Shown one piece after another: positions 1 through 10,875 of a DNA stretch of 64,000 nucleotides. The notes under the pieces are model-generated. The model had not been told where the DNA came from and searched no databases. It worked only from the letters and a program-made list of their open reading frames with translations. Source of the stretch: Sipunculus nudus. Lineage: Eukaryota > Annelida > Sipuncula > Golfingiida > Sipunculidae. Numbering within the stretch: position 1 is the stretch's first letter; every line of letters begins with the position of its first letter. The position numbers and the translations under genes were made by a program. The stretch spans positions 79,778,124 to 79,842,123 of the forward strand of contig CM049308.1 of assembly GCA_026874595.1 (NCBI GenBank), read 5' to 3'.

Positions 1-596
1 AGATGTTCTTATTCTATCAAATTTACTGAATCTTTTATTTTGGTGAAAAAAAATTAAGCATGTAGTGAAAACGCCAATGTACAAAACTTATTAAGAGTGA
101 TTCAAGGAGTAATCTTGAAGATGCCATGTTGTGACATTATTTTTTTTTAATTCAGTTTAAACATTTGTGATGTAAAAATATACAATTTATGTGTATGCAT
201 AATATGACCCGGTATAAGCTTCACTCTTGATAAATAATGATTGCAACTTAGAATTCTGATATTTTACCTATTTTTCAGATTTTTTAATTACGAATTTATA
301 AAACTTGTAAATAAGAAAAATGAATCTGATAAAACTATTATTGGAAAAGTGGATATGCTAAAAAAATAGGCTTTCATATAAACTTTAATTCATTATTCCC
401 TTGAAAGTGAAGCAAAGGTATTAGTCCATTCTTTTCATTTGCCTGTCGATCTGTTAATTTTCATATGCATCACAGTATCTCAAACTTTTACTGTTTTGTA
501 CATGACAGTCTTTTCAGAGTATAAGTTAAGGAATCATATATTTAGACCTTTACTATAACTAAGTAGGAGGGCCCCTTTCCTCTTAGGTTCTCATAT
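1..596. other. A+T-rich non-coding stretch
   Basis: This stretch holds short homopolymer runs and no convincing exon, RNA gene or transposon end on either strand. It could be intron or flank of the pseudogene that begins near position 1987, but I see no homologue of the upstream CARD exons here. Confidence 0.5.
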
Positions 597-603
597 GCTT
601 ATA

Positions 604-607
604 TATA

Positions 608-666
<59 letters not shown>
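604..666. repeat. (AT)n microsatellite
   Basis: Nearly pure AT dinucleotide run of about 60 bases. It lies just before a diverged copy of the repeat end motif (AGCTGAGCG...GACCCATGGGTCCCTTGTT) at 691-725. Confidence 0.9.
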
Positions 667-668
<2 letters not shown>

Positions 669-1089
669 CATTTGCAAAAATGTCAAACTTCAGCTGAGCG
701 CCGGGACCCATGGGTCCCTTGTTTTAAGATAAGATAATTTACTGTTACGATAATTTTGCCAAACTGGATTTGGGGCAGTCTCAGCTATAACTTCTCCAAA
801 GACAGAAAATCTAGATCATTGTGTTTGTAATTTAGCTCTCCATTTTAGGATTACAGAATGCCGCCAAGGCAAGTTAAAAAAAGAAATTCAGCTTTAATTA
901 TATGTATATAGTTGCTTTGAATTAATATACTATGATGTATGACTGATGCATATGTTAAAGTAGATGTAAAATGTATATTTAATTAACATGCATGCTAAGT
1001 TAGATTCTCGAATCACAAATTATATTGCCAAACCAACCCTTGGAAGAACAGCGATGAATTTGTTGATATTCATAATGATACATGCGAAC

Positions 1090-1978
1090 TACTGAAAGTC
1101 ATCTGAGCTATAGCGATCACTCTTTGTCTGTCGTCCGTCTGTCCGTCTAGCTGTCCGTCTGTCCGTTAACAGGGCAGAAATCGTTACCACTGGACCTAAA
1201 ACATTCTTACAGAAAACCGATGGAAGTCCAAAAAAATTCTCCTTGGAAACCTGAAATAAGGTCACTTTGACCTATATTCTTCAAGCTATGTGACATCCCC
1301 CAGAATTATTAAAAATATGATAAAAAAGCTCAAAGAACGGAATATCTAATGTATTGATTGCAATTTTTTTCCATGCATATTGATAATTTAATCATGTTTA
1401 ATCATTTTCTGAAGACTGGTGGCGCCATCTGTATTTTTTTCTCATTTTTACGCATTCGGACCTTCAGATGAAGCAGTTCGTCCGTTAACAGGGCATAAAT
1501 CGTAAAGGTTAGACCTAGTAACTTCTACTTACATCCAAGGAGGTCCTAGGCAAATCTTCTTGGAAACTTGAAATTAGGTCATGATGGCCTATATTTTGTG
1601 TACTACAGGCTGAAAACATGATTTTAGCAGCCAGTCAGTCAGACAGGGCACAAATTGTATCCGCTAGGCCTAGAATCTTCTAGTGGTACACCCATGGAGG
1701 TCCACAAGAAATCTTCTGGGAAACCTAAAATTAGGTCACTGTGACGCCAAATTTCTTCTCCTGTACATTACGCATACAACCAGTCATTATTGGATTTAGC
1801 CTTTAAATTTATGTCTAAACCATCACTTAAGGTACAACCCTGTCAACGTTATTGTCACAAGGTCAAAGGTCAAGATCACATCTGAAGCCCAATTTAGCAT
1901 TCAGATGATAAAATTCCTTTTTGTAAATATCTTCCTATAGTCAGCGGAGCGTCATGACCCATGGATCACTTGTTATTA
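1090..1978 (+). repeat. Dispersed tandem-unit repeat, family A, copy 1
   Basis: It starts with the family hairpin (TGAAAGTCATCTGAGCTATAG) followed by Tgtccgtc-type short repeats. It then carries units with the signature 'cagggca(c)aaatcgta..ctggacc..' and 'ctggtggcgcca', and ends with GAGCGTCATGACCCATGGATCACTTGTT. It has no coding capacity. The end lies only 8 bases before the splice acceptor of the NLR pseudogene exon at 1987, so the insertion abuts that exon. Other copies are at 10876-14790, 28172-29650 (inverted), 47300-48410 and 63184-63257. Confidence 0.8.
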
Positions 1979-1986
1979 TTTACCAG

Positions 1987-2121
1987 GGTTTGCGGTTATC
2001 GGATGCTGCTGCTATTGTATCATGGATACTGAAGTCAGACAACGTCCTTGCAAGCTTCATCCAGTTAGTTTTATCTTCTGACCAGATGTATATACTAACG
2101 GATTCGAAAAGGGTTTGGATA
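1987..2121 (+). pseudogene. Pseudo-exon: half of a CARD-like domain
   Basis: Acceptor CAG at 1984-1986 is followed by an open frame beginning GLRLSD and containing LSSDQMYILTD. It aligns with exon 8 of the intact gene (DLRLGD...LSSEQMYTLTD). The expected donor is weak (AGG/GTTTGG). The rest of the intron to 2900 shows nothing else I recognise; a homologue of the 73-base linker exon is not convincing. Confidence 0.75.
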
Positions 2122-2902
2122 AGATTATTTTGGCAATCCCTGTCAGCGGTTATATTTAAAAAAATATATCTGGCCTCTTGTCTTCTGTTTTATCAATTTA
2201 GTTGTTAAAGATAATATATGGTAAACATTTATGGGGTTGGTTCCGATGGCAGTTTTGGACGAGATGATTCTGAGGTAAGAAAGGAAAGTGATGTTTAATT
2301 TGGAATAAAGCATTTTTGTATTAAGTGTACACTTAAATGGTTATTATTTATAAGATAAATCACAAAACGTATAGTTGATGGACTTGACTGAAATTATATA
2401 ATGTCTAGATGAGCTTGTTTTATGAAGTTATTTAAAAGAATATATTAGTGATAAAATTAAATGATTTTCTGTATTGGGATTATGAATTAAGATATCAGAC
2501 GCTGGTAGGTTGTATTTGACAAACTTGTTTTCGTTTATATCTGTTACTTCTAAGGTACAATAAATATCTTGTATTTTGCTTTCAGAATAAGCCCCTCGAA
2601 CAGACTCAGCATTTAAACACTTTTGAGTAAGAAGGGGAATTATTTGATTCAGGTTGAGATTACCTCTATTAGCATCTGTTTCAATCGTTCTTCATTGGTA
2701 TTTGAAAAGACAGCAATTTGTCAATTATATAATTGTATATATATGTTTATAAGTATATGCATACACAATTACTTACAAAATATTTATCAATTTAAATCAA
2801 TTTTTTATATATTTTTGGGAAAAATAAGGATATTGTTGAAACATTATTTTTTACCAATAGTGTATGTTTACATCAATAAATTTTTTTACTTATTTCTGAA
2901 AA

Positions 2903-3072
2903 ATGTGAATCTACCACATTTGGACACAGAATGGCTAAAAGACATGGACATTATGCTGGCTTCAAAACTGGACCAAAACGTCTTCATGTACGCAGACTTC
3001 CAGGAACCGGTAGAGCACTATGGGTGTGAAGACCCCCGACACTTATGTTGTTGGAAAGAAATGATTAGCAAG
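2903..3072 (+). pseudogene. Pseudo-exon: pre-NACHT linker
   Basis: This 170-base homologue of intact exon 10 (39102-39271) has the same length and phase and a good GTAAAT donor at 3073. The base pair before it is AA rather than AG, so the acceptor appears mutated. The coding part is still open and conserves LPHLD, EWLKD, EDPRHLC and the W in CWKE. Confidence 0.8.
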
Positions 3073-3330
3073 GTAAATATAAATGTACATAGGCTTCTAA
3101 TAAAAAAAGAGATTTCTTGAAAAGGATATTAACAATAAATGGCACTAGAAAGTACATCTTAATTTTATTTGTTATCTCTATTTTATATTATTATATCTAA
3201 TCCTGTTTCATAGAAATACAAATTGCTTAAAACAGTTAATTACTTATACTTGTTAATACTAAATCCGATTTTATTTGTAATGTTTGGGAGAGAACAAATT
3301 GGACTCCATAAATTTTGCAGTTGCCAAATA

Positions 3331-4844
3331 GAGTGAAACCTGTCTAAAGCGGACAGTCAAGGTACTCAATCATTTTTTCCTTAATAGTGAGGTGTCCTTA
3401 TTAGGCAGGTTGACCTTGGTTGATAACTGAGGAATTATAAATAAAGACAAAGAACAGCTGCAACAACGTGTTTATTGTATTATATTAGGTTTCATGTACA
3501 TGTACAACTGATCATGCACACATCAAGCATTAAATAGTCATATACAAAATGTGATTATTTTTACTTATCTCGAGTAGTAAACAATATGAGGAGAAGGGTC
3601 TGTGAAATCATCCGTAAAAACAATGTTCATAAAATCTTCTGCAAGGGCGCGGACGCTCTTTTTCGCAGATTCACTTGGTCCAATAAGCTCGACTTTTTCA
3701 GATAGCGTTAGCGCCCGCCTGAAGTATGCGTGGTGTCACCTGGCGGCATTGTCTAAACTATCCTGTTCAGCTGCCTAAATGCGATAATCTCAAAAATAAT
3801 GACGACGTTGATAATGCGAAGATTGTAATGGCTACGAACTTGGGAACATTAATTCTTTATATTTGAATGTAGCTTTAGCCTTAAATTAACCTTTTTTTAT
3901 GGTTGTTTGGTTTGATTTGCTTTGATGTTCATGGCACCGAAGATAAAACGAGCTTGTGCACGTCGGCACGGTACGCGTAACTACGGAGCGAGCACATGGT
4001 TGACACTGAGCAGATCAGTTTGAGTATATTGAGCATAACTAATTAATTTATATCAAACAGCCTGCTACAACAAAGTGACTAGTTTACAGTAAGATATTGC
4101 GTGGTGAGATCAAGGAGGCACAGGTAATCGGAAGCCGTTTAATCATTATAATGACCCCGCGGTCGAGCAAATAATATGCAACCTTGCAACGTGTGAATGA
4201 TCAACCGTTAAAAAAGGCGACAGGATGTTTACCGCTTTACCCTAGCTGTGTTTATCCTAGAACACATCATACCGTGACTTGAACACCAACACGCATTAAG
4301 GTAACAACTGGGGATTGCTCAATCCTTTGTGTTCGTGTCCCGGGAACAACAGTAACGGTGGCCTTTGATGTATCCCGGGGCGAATGATCAGTGTCCATCG
4401 GAGATGGCGTATCGTGTCCGTATATGTCAGGTTCATTTACTCTTAGAATGTTAGTTTGAGTTAAAATCCGCTGTCCGTTGTCCGCAGTAGTGAGGTGTCC
4501 GCCTTTAAGGCCCCTTTTCCATGCGCGCGGAAACGCGCGCGTTTCCGCGCGCTGAAAAAATCGCGCAAGTGTAAATCAGGTATACCTTTTCCATGCAGGC
4601 GGAAACGCGAGCGTTTCCGCGCGCGTGTGAAATGTACATCGTGCGATGCGCGATTTTTCGCACCAGTGAAAATCATGTGTCCTTTTTCCATGCACGCGGA
4701 AACGCGCGCGGGTGAGCCTGCTTGTGGAGGTCAAGGACGCGAATGCAGTCTGATTGAGGGCGCCCCAGCATATGCCTCTATCATGCATGGCGACAAGTCA
4801 TAGGCCTACTTAACTGCTGTTCTGCTTGTCTACTTTAATGCATG

Positions 4845-4905
<61 letters not shown>

Positions 4906-5389
4906 ATATAAACATATATATGTGCGGCGAGGGTGTTAAATATCTTATTACCGACTGCGGTAGTTAATAATCTTCTCATATATAGCCTATATACGACCCC
5001 CGCCCTCCTGTCAATAGCACACTAACGTAATAAAAACTATACGTTCCTGCAAATATAATGAAAATTAATATGTATACATGCATAAACTGAACAGACACAT
5101 GCTTGACATGATGCCGGGAAGGCTGTGGGACGGTTAATACCTTGTGAAAACAGGTCACGCGAAGGGGGCATTCTGCGAAAACGCGCGCGTTTCCGCGCAA
5201 ATGGAAAAGCTCAATTCAGCGCGATTTTTTCAGCGCGCGTTTCGCGCGCGTTTCCGCGCGCATGGAAAAGGGGCCTTAGAGGTTCCGCTTATACATAACA
5301 AATAGGGAATTTTGATGGGATTTAACTATATAGTCCGTCATAGCCAGTTGTCCGCCATAGTGAGGTGTCCGTTAGCCCAGTTTTCACTG
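3331..5389. mobile_element. Tc1/mariner-like non-autonomous TIR element
   Basis: The left end GAGTGAAACCTG at 3331 and right end CAGTTTTCACTG at 5378-5389 are imperfect inverted repeats, each flanked by TA (3329-3330 and 5390-5391). Both sub-terminal parts share the motif gtccgc..tagtgaggtgtccg. There is no transposase frame. It sits in the last intron of the NLR pseudogene and is itself split by the GC-rich element at 4508-5275. Superfamily assignment is inferred from the TA flanks only. Confidence 0.65.
4508..5275. mobile_element. Nested GC-rich palindromic MITE (Harbinger-like)
   Basis: The ends AGGCCCCTTTTCCATGCGCG and its complement at 5256-5275 form TIRs that continue for about 55 bases, ending in GCGCGATTTTTT-type sequence. 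TTA flanks both sides (4505-4507 and 5276-5278), the target duplication typical of PIF/Harbinger. The terminal blocks are stacked CGCGCG/GGAAACG palindromes able to fold into long hairpins. No transposase is encoded. An (AT)n run lies at 4848-4922. Confidence 0.72.
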
Positions 5390-5404
5390 TAAATATATGA
5401 TTAA

Positions 5405-7708
5405 CATTTGAGAAAGTGAACGGGAAATCAAAATACATCTTCTTGTATGGTCAAAGCGGCACAGGTAAAACATACCTGTTGACAAGTATCGCAGCTGAAT
5501 GGAGCAAAAACGTTACTTCTAAGATTAAACACAACGAATGGCTACTTTCAAATTTGTGGTACGGATTTAGCTAAAAAAAGTTGAAAAAGATGGAACTTTG
5601 GCTCAAGTGTTTCAGCGTCAGTATTATCTGACCGATGCCGAATCGCGATATATCTCCAAAGCTATACGTTACTGTCAAGGACAAACGCTATTTATCTTCG
5701 ATGATATTGACTGTTATGAATTATGAAAAATTATGAAAAGAGAATATATGACATTCACTTATTTGATGGTCACATCAAGAAAACAAGTCAGGTTTCTTGA
5801 ATTTTATCAGAATACATTTTCTGAACCTGAAACAATTATAAAAGTTAGAGGTTTATTGCCAGACGGAAAAGCTGTTTTCGTCAAGAGGCAAATCGAACCT
5901 AATGCAGGAAAACTACTCGACAAAATTCAAAACTTTGAAGTATTTGGATGATTTGTGTCGTTTCCCATCAGCACTACTTGCAATCTGTAGTTACTGGCAA
6001 AACATGAAGTTTTGCCAGACAGCTTGACAGATTTTTATTCAAAGCTGTTTTGTTATACTGAGCCACCCGAGTTAGCAGCATCTTCAAAGTACGAAGAAGA
6101 ACTACGCATTGCAAAGGAGAATACTTTCAAAGCTGTTGTGGAATACAGACTAGATGGACGTTTCCATTTCAAAATCTCGGGGTACAAGTTGCAGTATACT
6201 CTGTTTAAAATTCATGATGTCAGGGTCACATCATTTTGCTTTAGACACCAACTGGTAACGGAATTTTTCATATCAGACTTCCTGCTTTCAGAAGAACGTG
6301 CATTGTTGCAAGTAGTCAAGTCAAGGGATTCTTTTAAAGAGCTTTCATATGTCCAAATGTTCTTGAAGCATTCAATGAACCCCCCTGCAGCAAAACTATA
6401 TTCAGATATTGTACAAAATTCAGAAGATATTTCAAATCAACACTTAACAATTCTACATGTGAAGCATTGCATCATGAAACAGGTCGAGCCAATAGATTGG
6501 CCAATTACTCTGAAGGTTAGTGAAACGTTTACTTTCAATGATTGCATCCGTTATCTGCAGAACGATGCAATGGAAAGTTTAACAGAACTTTTACTGCACC
6601 TGCGTTCCACTGAGGAAGCTTCTATTCTGCAACACTTGAGAGCTCCAAATCACACCTGCCTCTCCGTTAACAAGACAATAGATGCAGGGGATACCCAGTC
6701 TTTTTCTGAACCATCTCTACTTCATGAGGTGATATCAGTCTTCACTCTCAAAACCTTTAGACTTCAAAATTTTTATTGCAATACCAAGGAGTCCGGAATT
6801 CTTCAGTTATAATGGGACTCAATATTACAGGTTCACTCGAGACACTTGATTTCTCTGGAACTGAATTTAGCACTCGAATATTTCAGGGACTGCTTAATGG
6901 CCTATCGAATCACCGCAGGATAGAGGTGTTGAAATTCAGAGGAAGAGAAACGGGGTCAACAGTACAGAACCCTGTGTAGAGGAATTGTTTCACTTTTGTG
7001 TAAAAAATGATGTAAAACTTCGAGTTCTGGATATCTCAAGAAACATATGCAGTCGAAATATCCTGTTTTACTTAGAGAGATGGCTTAAAGAGCAAACGGT
7101 TCTGGAAGAATTACGTCTTTGCAGCTTTAGTAAAAAAAAAGTACAGATGGTGTCAACATGAAACTCCTGAAATATCCCAAAAATCGGAAACTGGAGTTAG
7201 GAACATGGACACAGTTTCGATAACTTGCCATCGGTTCTTGATGGGCTCAGAGATGCATTTCCTCATTTTAAAGATTTGAATTTGAGTTTCTCCACATGCG
7301 AAGCACTACCGTATTGGACGTGGGAAAAACTCTTCGTGAATCTACCATCATTCACATATATAAAATCACTGAACGTGCGTGGTAATGTACTAGATGACAT
7401 GTTTGTTTACGAGCTAGGATGGAACCTTCCAAACATGCTGTCACTCTCGAGCCTTAACATGAGTAGCTGCAGGTTAATCAAACATGTGTATCTGGTGTTG
7501 TTAATTAAAAAAATTGCATGTGTGCCCTGCTTTTAGAGAAATGATCTTGTTTGAAAATGATTAAGGCGATGGCTTGTAAGAGCTAGTAACCCTCCGCTTT
7601 GAACTAAGAAGACAAAAAAAATTGGATTTGTCAGATAACTGGATGAGTGAAAACATCAAATCAGCAATACGTACATGCTTTTCAAGCAGATTTCCAGACC
7701 TCACCTGA
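5405..7708 (+). pseudogene. Pseudo-exon: NACHT-LRR block
   Basis: This is the homologue of the single 2.3 kb NACHT-LRR exon of the intact gene. Its longest open piece (about 6012-6812) covers the winged-helix-like region with the conserved FCF.HQ..(M/T)EFFI.DFL motif. Later pieces carry LRRs (LETLDFSGTEFS near 6837; LNLSFSTCE near 7277; LNVRGNVLDDMFVYEL near 7371). It ends at CFSSRFPDLT-stop at 7706-7708, matching the CFFERFPNL end of the intact copy. Confidence 0.85.
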
Positions 7709-8751
7709 AGACTATAGATATATGTAACTCAGGGTGAACAATTTTGATAGTTCTGAATTCCTTTAGCAATGAGAGATATATAAGACACTGACAACGCAAT
7801 GCTTAGATTCTCTGCAATTGGGTCAGACATTTCGTTTCAGCTCCGCGAAAGCTGGCAGTTAGGCTGGCAGTTATGCTGTTTAAAATTTTCCGCTATTTCA
7901 TATGCGATTGAAGTTATGAGAAATAAAAACCATTTCGATCAAAATCATCGATATAATACAGCAAACAATGATTATCTAACCGACCTGACGGACGATCTGT
8001 TCAATGAAAAGGTAACGGGAGACTTCCTGCATAGTCATGATATGTTGTACGCCAACCGACAATCCCATGCAACAAAGTACAGATTTATTTGGAGTTGGCA
8101 GAATTTAGGCAAGATATTTCGTTTCCGTGTGGCAGACCGGGAGACTGTTGAGGTGCTAACTGGATAATAATGTTGAATCATCAGTAATTATGTTTGATAG
8201 CAGAGTGCCTTTCAATGTCAAGTGAACGTATCCCCTAGGTGGGCTTTGTAATGTGAAGAAGCATGGAGCCAGTCACTGGAAATGAATGTTAGTCCGTTAG
8301 CTCATAACATCAGCACGTTAGCTTACAACGTTAGTCCGTTAGCTCACAACGTTGGTCGTAAGCTCAAATTAAATCGGCTCTCTAAAATGACGTTTGTTGT
8401 CATTGTAATATGGGCAGTTAATTTAAATCTTTTTTTAACAAACGGTGGCGCATTTATTTACTTTAGGGGGTGGTCGGGTCAATTCGATCGCTGAGAGATC
8501 TAAAGGACCATATCCGTTCATGTCGTGTTAATGACTATAAGTGTCTAAATGCCATTATTAAACCTTTGATTGTGTCAATTAGTACTTATCAAAATCTAAT
8601 ATTTATCACATTTTTAGAAGATTTAATTAAATATTATAAATTTGCAATGTGTAGAGCATGGGATTATATTGTAATAAATGAAAAATACAAAATTCATCAA
8701 CAGTGTTCAGAGAAAAATTAAAGAATGAAACCACCCCAAAACATCAGTGAG
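7709..8751. other. Non-coding flank with a short minisatellite
   Basis: No recognised gene. At 8286-8365 about three to four degenerate copies of a 22-26 base unit (GTTAGTCCGTTAGCTCACAAC) occur in tandem. Open frames at 7799-8167 and 8470-8721 show no family motif and no neighbouring splice signals, so I do not call them genes. Confidence 0.55.
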
Positions 8752-9768
8752 GTATAACTTCCAGGAATGGTGAATTATCTCGGTCGATTCACACCAAACT
8801 TGTCTCTGCTAACAGCACTCCTCAGAGAGCTGACCAGGAAAGATGTAGATTTTACATGGGTACCTGAACATAAAAAAAGCCTTCGATATACTGAAAGAAG
8901 CCCTTGGTTTCACACAAGTGCTGGCATACTTCTACTTAAAGAAGCCACTTGCGTTACAAACTGAGGCCAGCAAGAAAGTGTAGGGGCGGCATTATTACAG
9001 GACGGACGGCCTGTGGCGTACGTAAGCAGAAGTCTTACAAAAAAATTACTGCAAAATTGAGAGGGATATGCTTGCTATTGTGTTTGGCCTAGAGAGATCA
9101 TCATTGTGAGTACGGCCGACATGTGTTGATAGAATCTGACCACAGACCTCTTGACAGCATTGCAAAATAAAACCTCACAAGCGCACCACCCAGACTAATG
9201 AGAATGCTACTGAGAATTCAGAGCTATGATTTTGAAGTAAAATATGTTCCAGGGCGAAAGATACCAGTCGCTGACGCACTGTCCAGACTGACAATGGGAG
9301 ACGTACCAACGGAATTGCAAGACATGGCCATAACTGTACATAAGGTAACGAATATAACTTGATTCTGACTTGGTTCACTGGCATAAAGAAAACTACCTGC
9401 TTCTAATAGATTATTACAGCTCATATCCCATCATAAGGAAACTAAACACAACAACAACAACTGCTGTAATTAATGCAATGAAAGCTGATTTCTCTGAATT
9501 TGGAATTCCAGAAAAAAAATATTCAGTGATAACGGACCGCAATACACATCCTTTGCTAAAATGTTTTATTTCTTGCATAAGACAAGCAGCCCACATTTCC
9601 CTGACGCAAACGGCAAAAGTGGAAGGTATGTAGCTGTCATTAAAACAACACTACAAAAAGCATTAGAAACAAAGGAAGATCCTGCAACGGCATTGCTATG
9701 TGTGAGAACTACACCAATAACTTCTGGACTGCCATCTCCGGCCATATTTGGGCAAAATTCAAGGTAAT
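8752..9768 (+). mobile_element. Truncated Ty3/gypsy pol fragment (RT end, RNase H, integrase part)
   Basis: Broken reading frames encode, in order: the end of reverse transcriptase (YLGRFTPNLS at 8773), an RNase H region (DHRPL near 9140; PGRKIPVADALSRL near 9250-9290), and an integrase core piece (LLLIDYYSSYP near 9400, ITDR near 9530). Frameshifts and stops interrupt it several times, and part of the integrase is missing. No LTR is seen at either end, so it is a dead fragment truncated on both sides. The codon pattern is typical of an animal Ty3/gypsy element. Confidence 0.85.
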
Positions 9769-10875
9769 GTTTATTATATTTATGCTAATAACTTAAAAAA
9801 TTGCAAAATTTGGATCTAATTTTAAATATACAATTAAATCTTGACTAAATAAAAATACATCCCTGAAAAAAGTCTCCAGCTTCAACAATTTTCATGTTAG
9901 GTGAGTAACTATATTTCCTGATTTTTTACAGAGTGCATTATGTTTGGCCCCGTAACTTCAAGAAATTACTCAATACTGACCTAATTTCTGGTATGTACGT
10001 AGGAAATATATAGAAGAATATATATAAATATATTAAATATAGATAAGTGGTTTTGATATTAGGCAGTCTTGAAGTGTAACAATGGCTTTTCAATGGAAAA
10101 TTAGCCCTATTGACCCAGTTTCCAGTATGGTAGGAGATATTTGGGACATCTAATTAAATGCCGAATTTTGAATTCGTACGTCCAATGGTTTCAAAACGTG
10201 CCAGTTTTACGGACAGCCGATGGACAAAGGACCATCGCTGTAGCTCAGTTGACTTTTAGTCAGATGAGCTAAAAATCATACAGCACGCAGTATTACACGC
10301 CAATCAGATCAGTACCAGTTGTGATCCTCACGGGTCTGTTTCAATGAGGTGACAAACGTTATATTTGTATGCCAAGACAGAAAATAAGACGGTTCATGCA
10401 CATACATTGGCTTTTTATATACATAAGAGGTCATTTCCCGTAAAAACAATGTCCTTCAAGTAATGTTTATTTTTTAGCTTTAATTACTATCTTAAGCGGG
10501 GGCAAACCTCCAGGTGGCGTAAAACTGACAGACATAGCGTTTAAGATCCATGCATTATGTTTGTGTATTCGTAGTGATAAACAAAACTTGGCACTATTGA
10601 AAATCATTTAATTTTGAGAAAAAACAAAGACTCAGAGCGCAATAGAATGGTGATATAATTAAAATTCATGTTAGGTGAACCATAATCATGACAATAAAAG
10701 AGAAACAGCCCCCACCCCGACATGCGCACACACATTACCCCACGTTCTTATTAAATATCAAAAGAAAATATATCAGCTGCTAAAGTAACCGCAAAGTAGC
10801 TGCTTAAGAACCATGCAAAAAAATCAATACAATTTTACAATCTCTTCTTTTTACTATGTATGTAAGAAGAGACAT
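9769..10875. other. Non-coding stretch with a reversed family A end fragment
   Basis: Mostly featureless A+T-rich sequence. At 10203-10276 there is a reverse-oriented copy of the family A start (ggacaaagg..atcgctgtagctcagttgac...cagatgagct). No exon or RNA gene is recognised. Confidence 0.5.

Larger units (their letters stand above)
1987..7708 (+). pseudogene. NACHT-LRR (NLR-like) pseudogene, paralogue of the - strand NLR gene
   Basis: This is a decayed + strand copy of the NLR gene at 36557-43648. Three exon homologues are recognisable. 1987-2121 matches the second half of the fourth CARD-like domain (shared LSS-QMY-LTD pattern). 2903-3072 matches the pre-NACHT linker exon (LPHLD.EWLKD, DPRHLC.WKE), but its acceptor reads AA instead of AG. 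About 5405-7708 matches the NACHT-LRR exon. The P-loop GQSGTGKT is still readable near 5446-5470. The Walker B region runs into a stop right after FDDID near 5720, with loss of about ten codons. Further frameshifts occur near 5540, 5945-6010, 6810, 6975, 7135-7225 and 7535. The intron between the last two exons contains a 2 kb TIR element. It is a clear pseudogene. No upstream CARD exons were found in the window. Confidence 0.88.

Noticed and set aside
4461-4803. Overlapping Arg/Lys-rich frames on both strands
   Set aside because: They arise from the CGCGCG/GGAAACG palindromes of the nested MITE, not from a gene.
7799-8167. 122-codon open frame after the pseudogene
   Set aside because: No recognised motif, no splice context and repeated Leu/Trp phrases; chance frame is the simpler reading.
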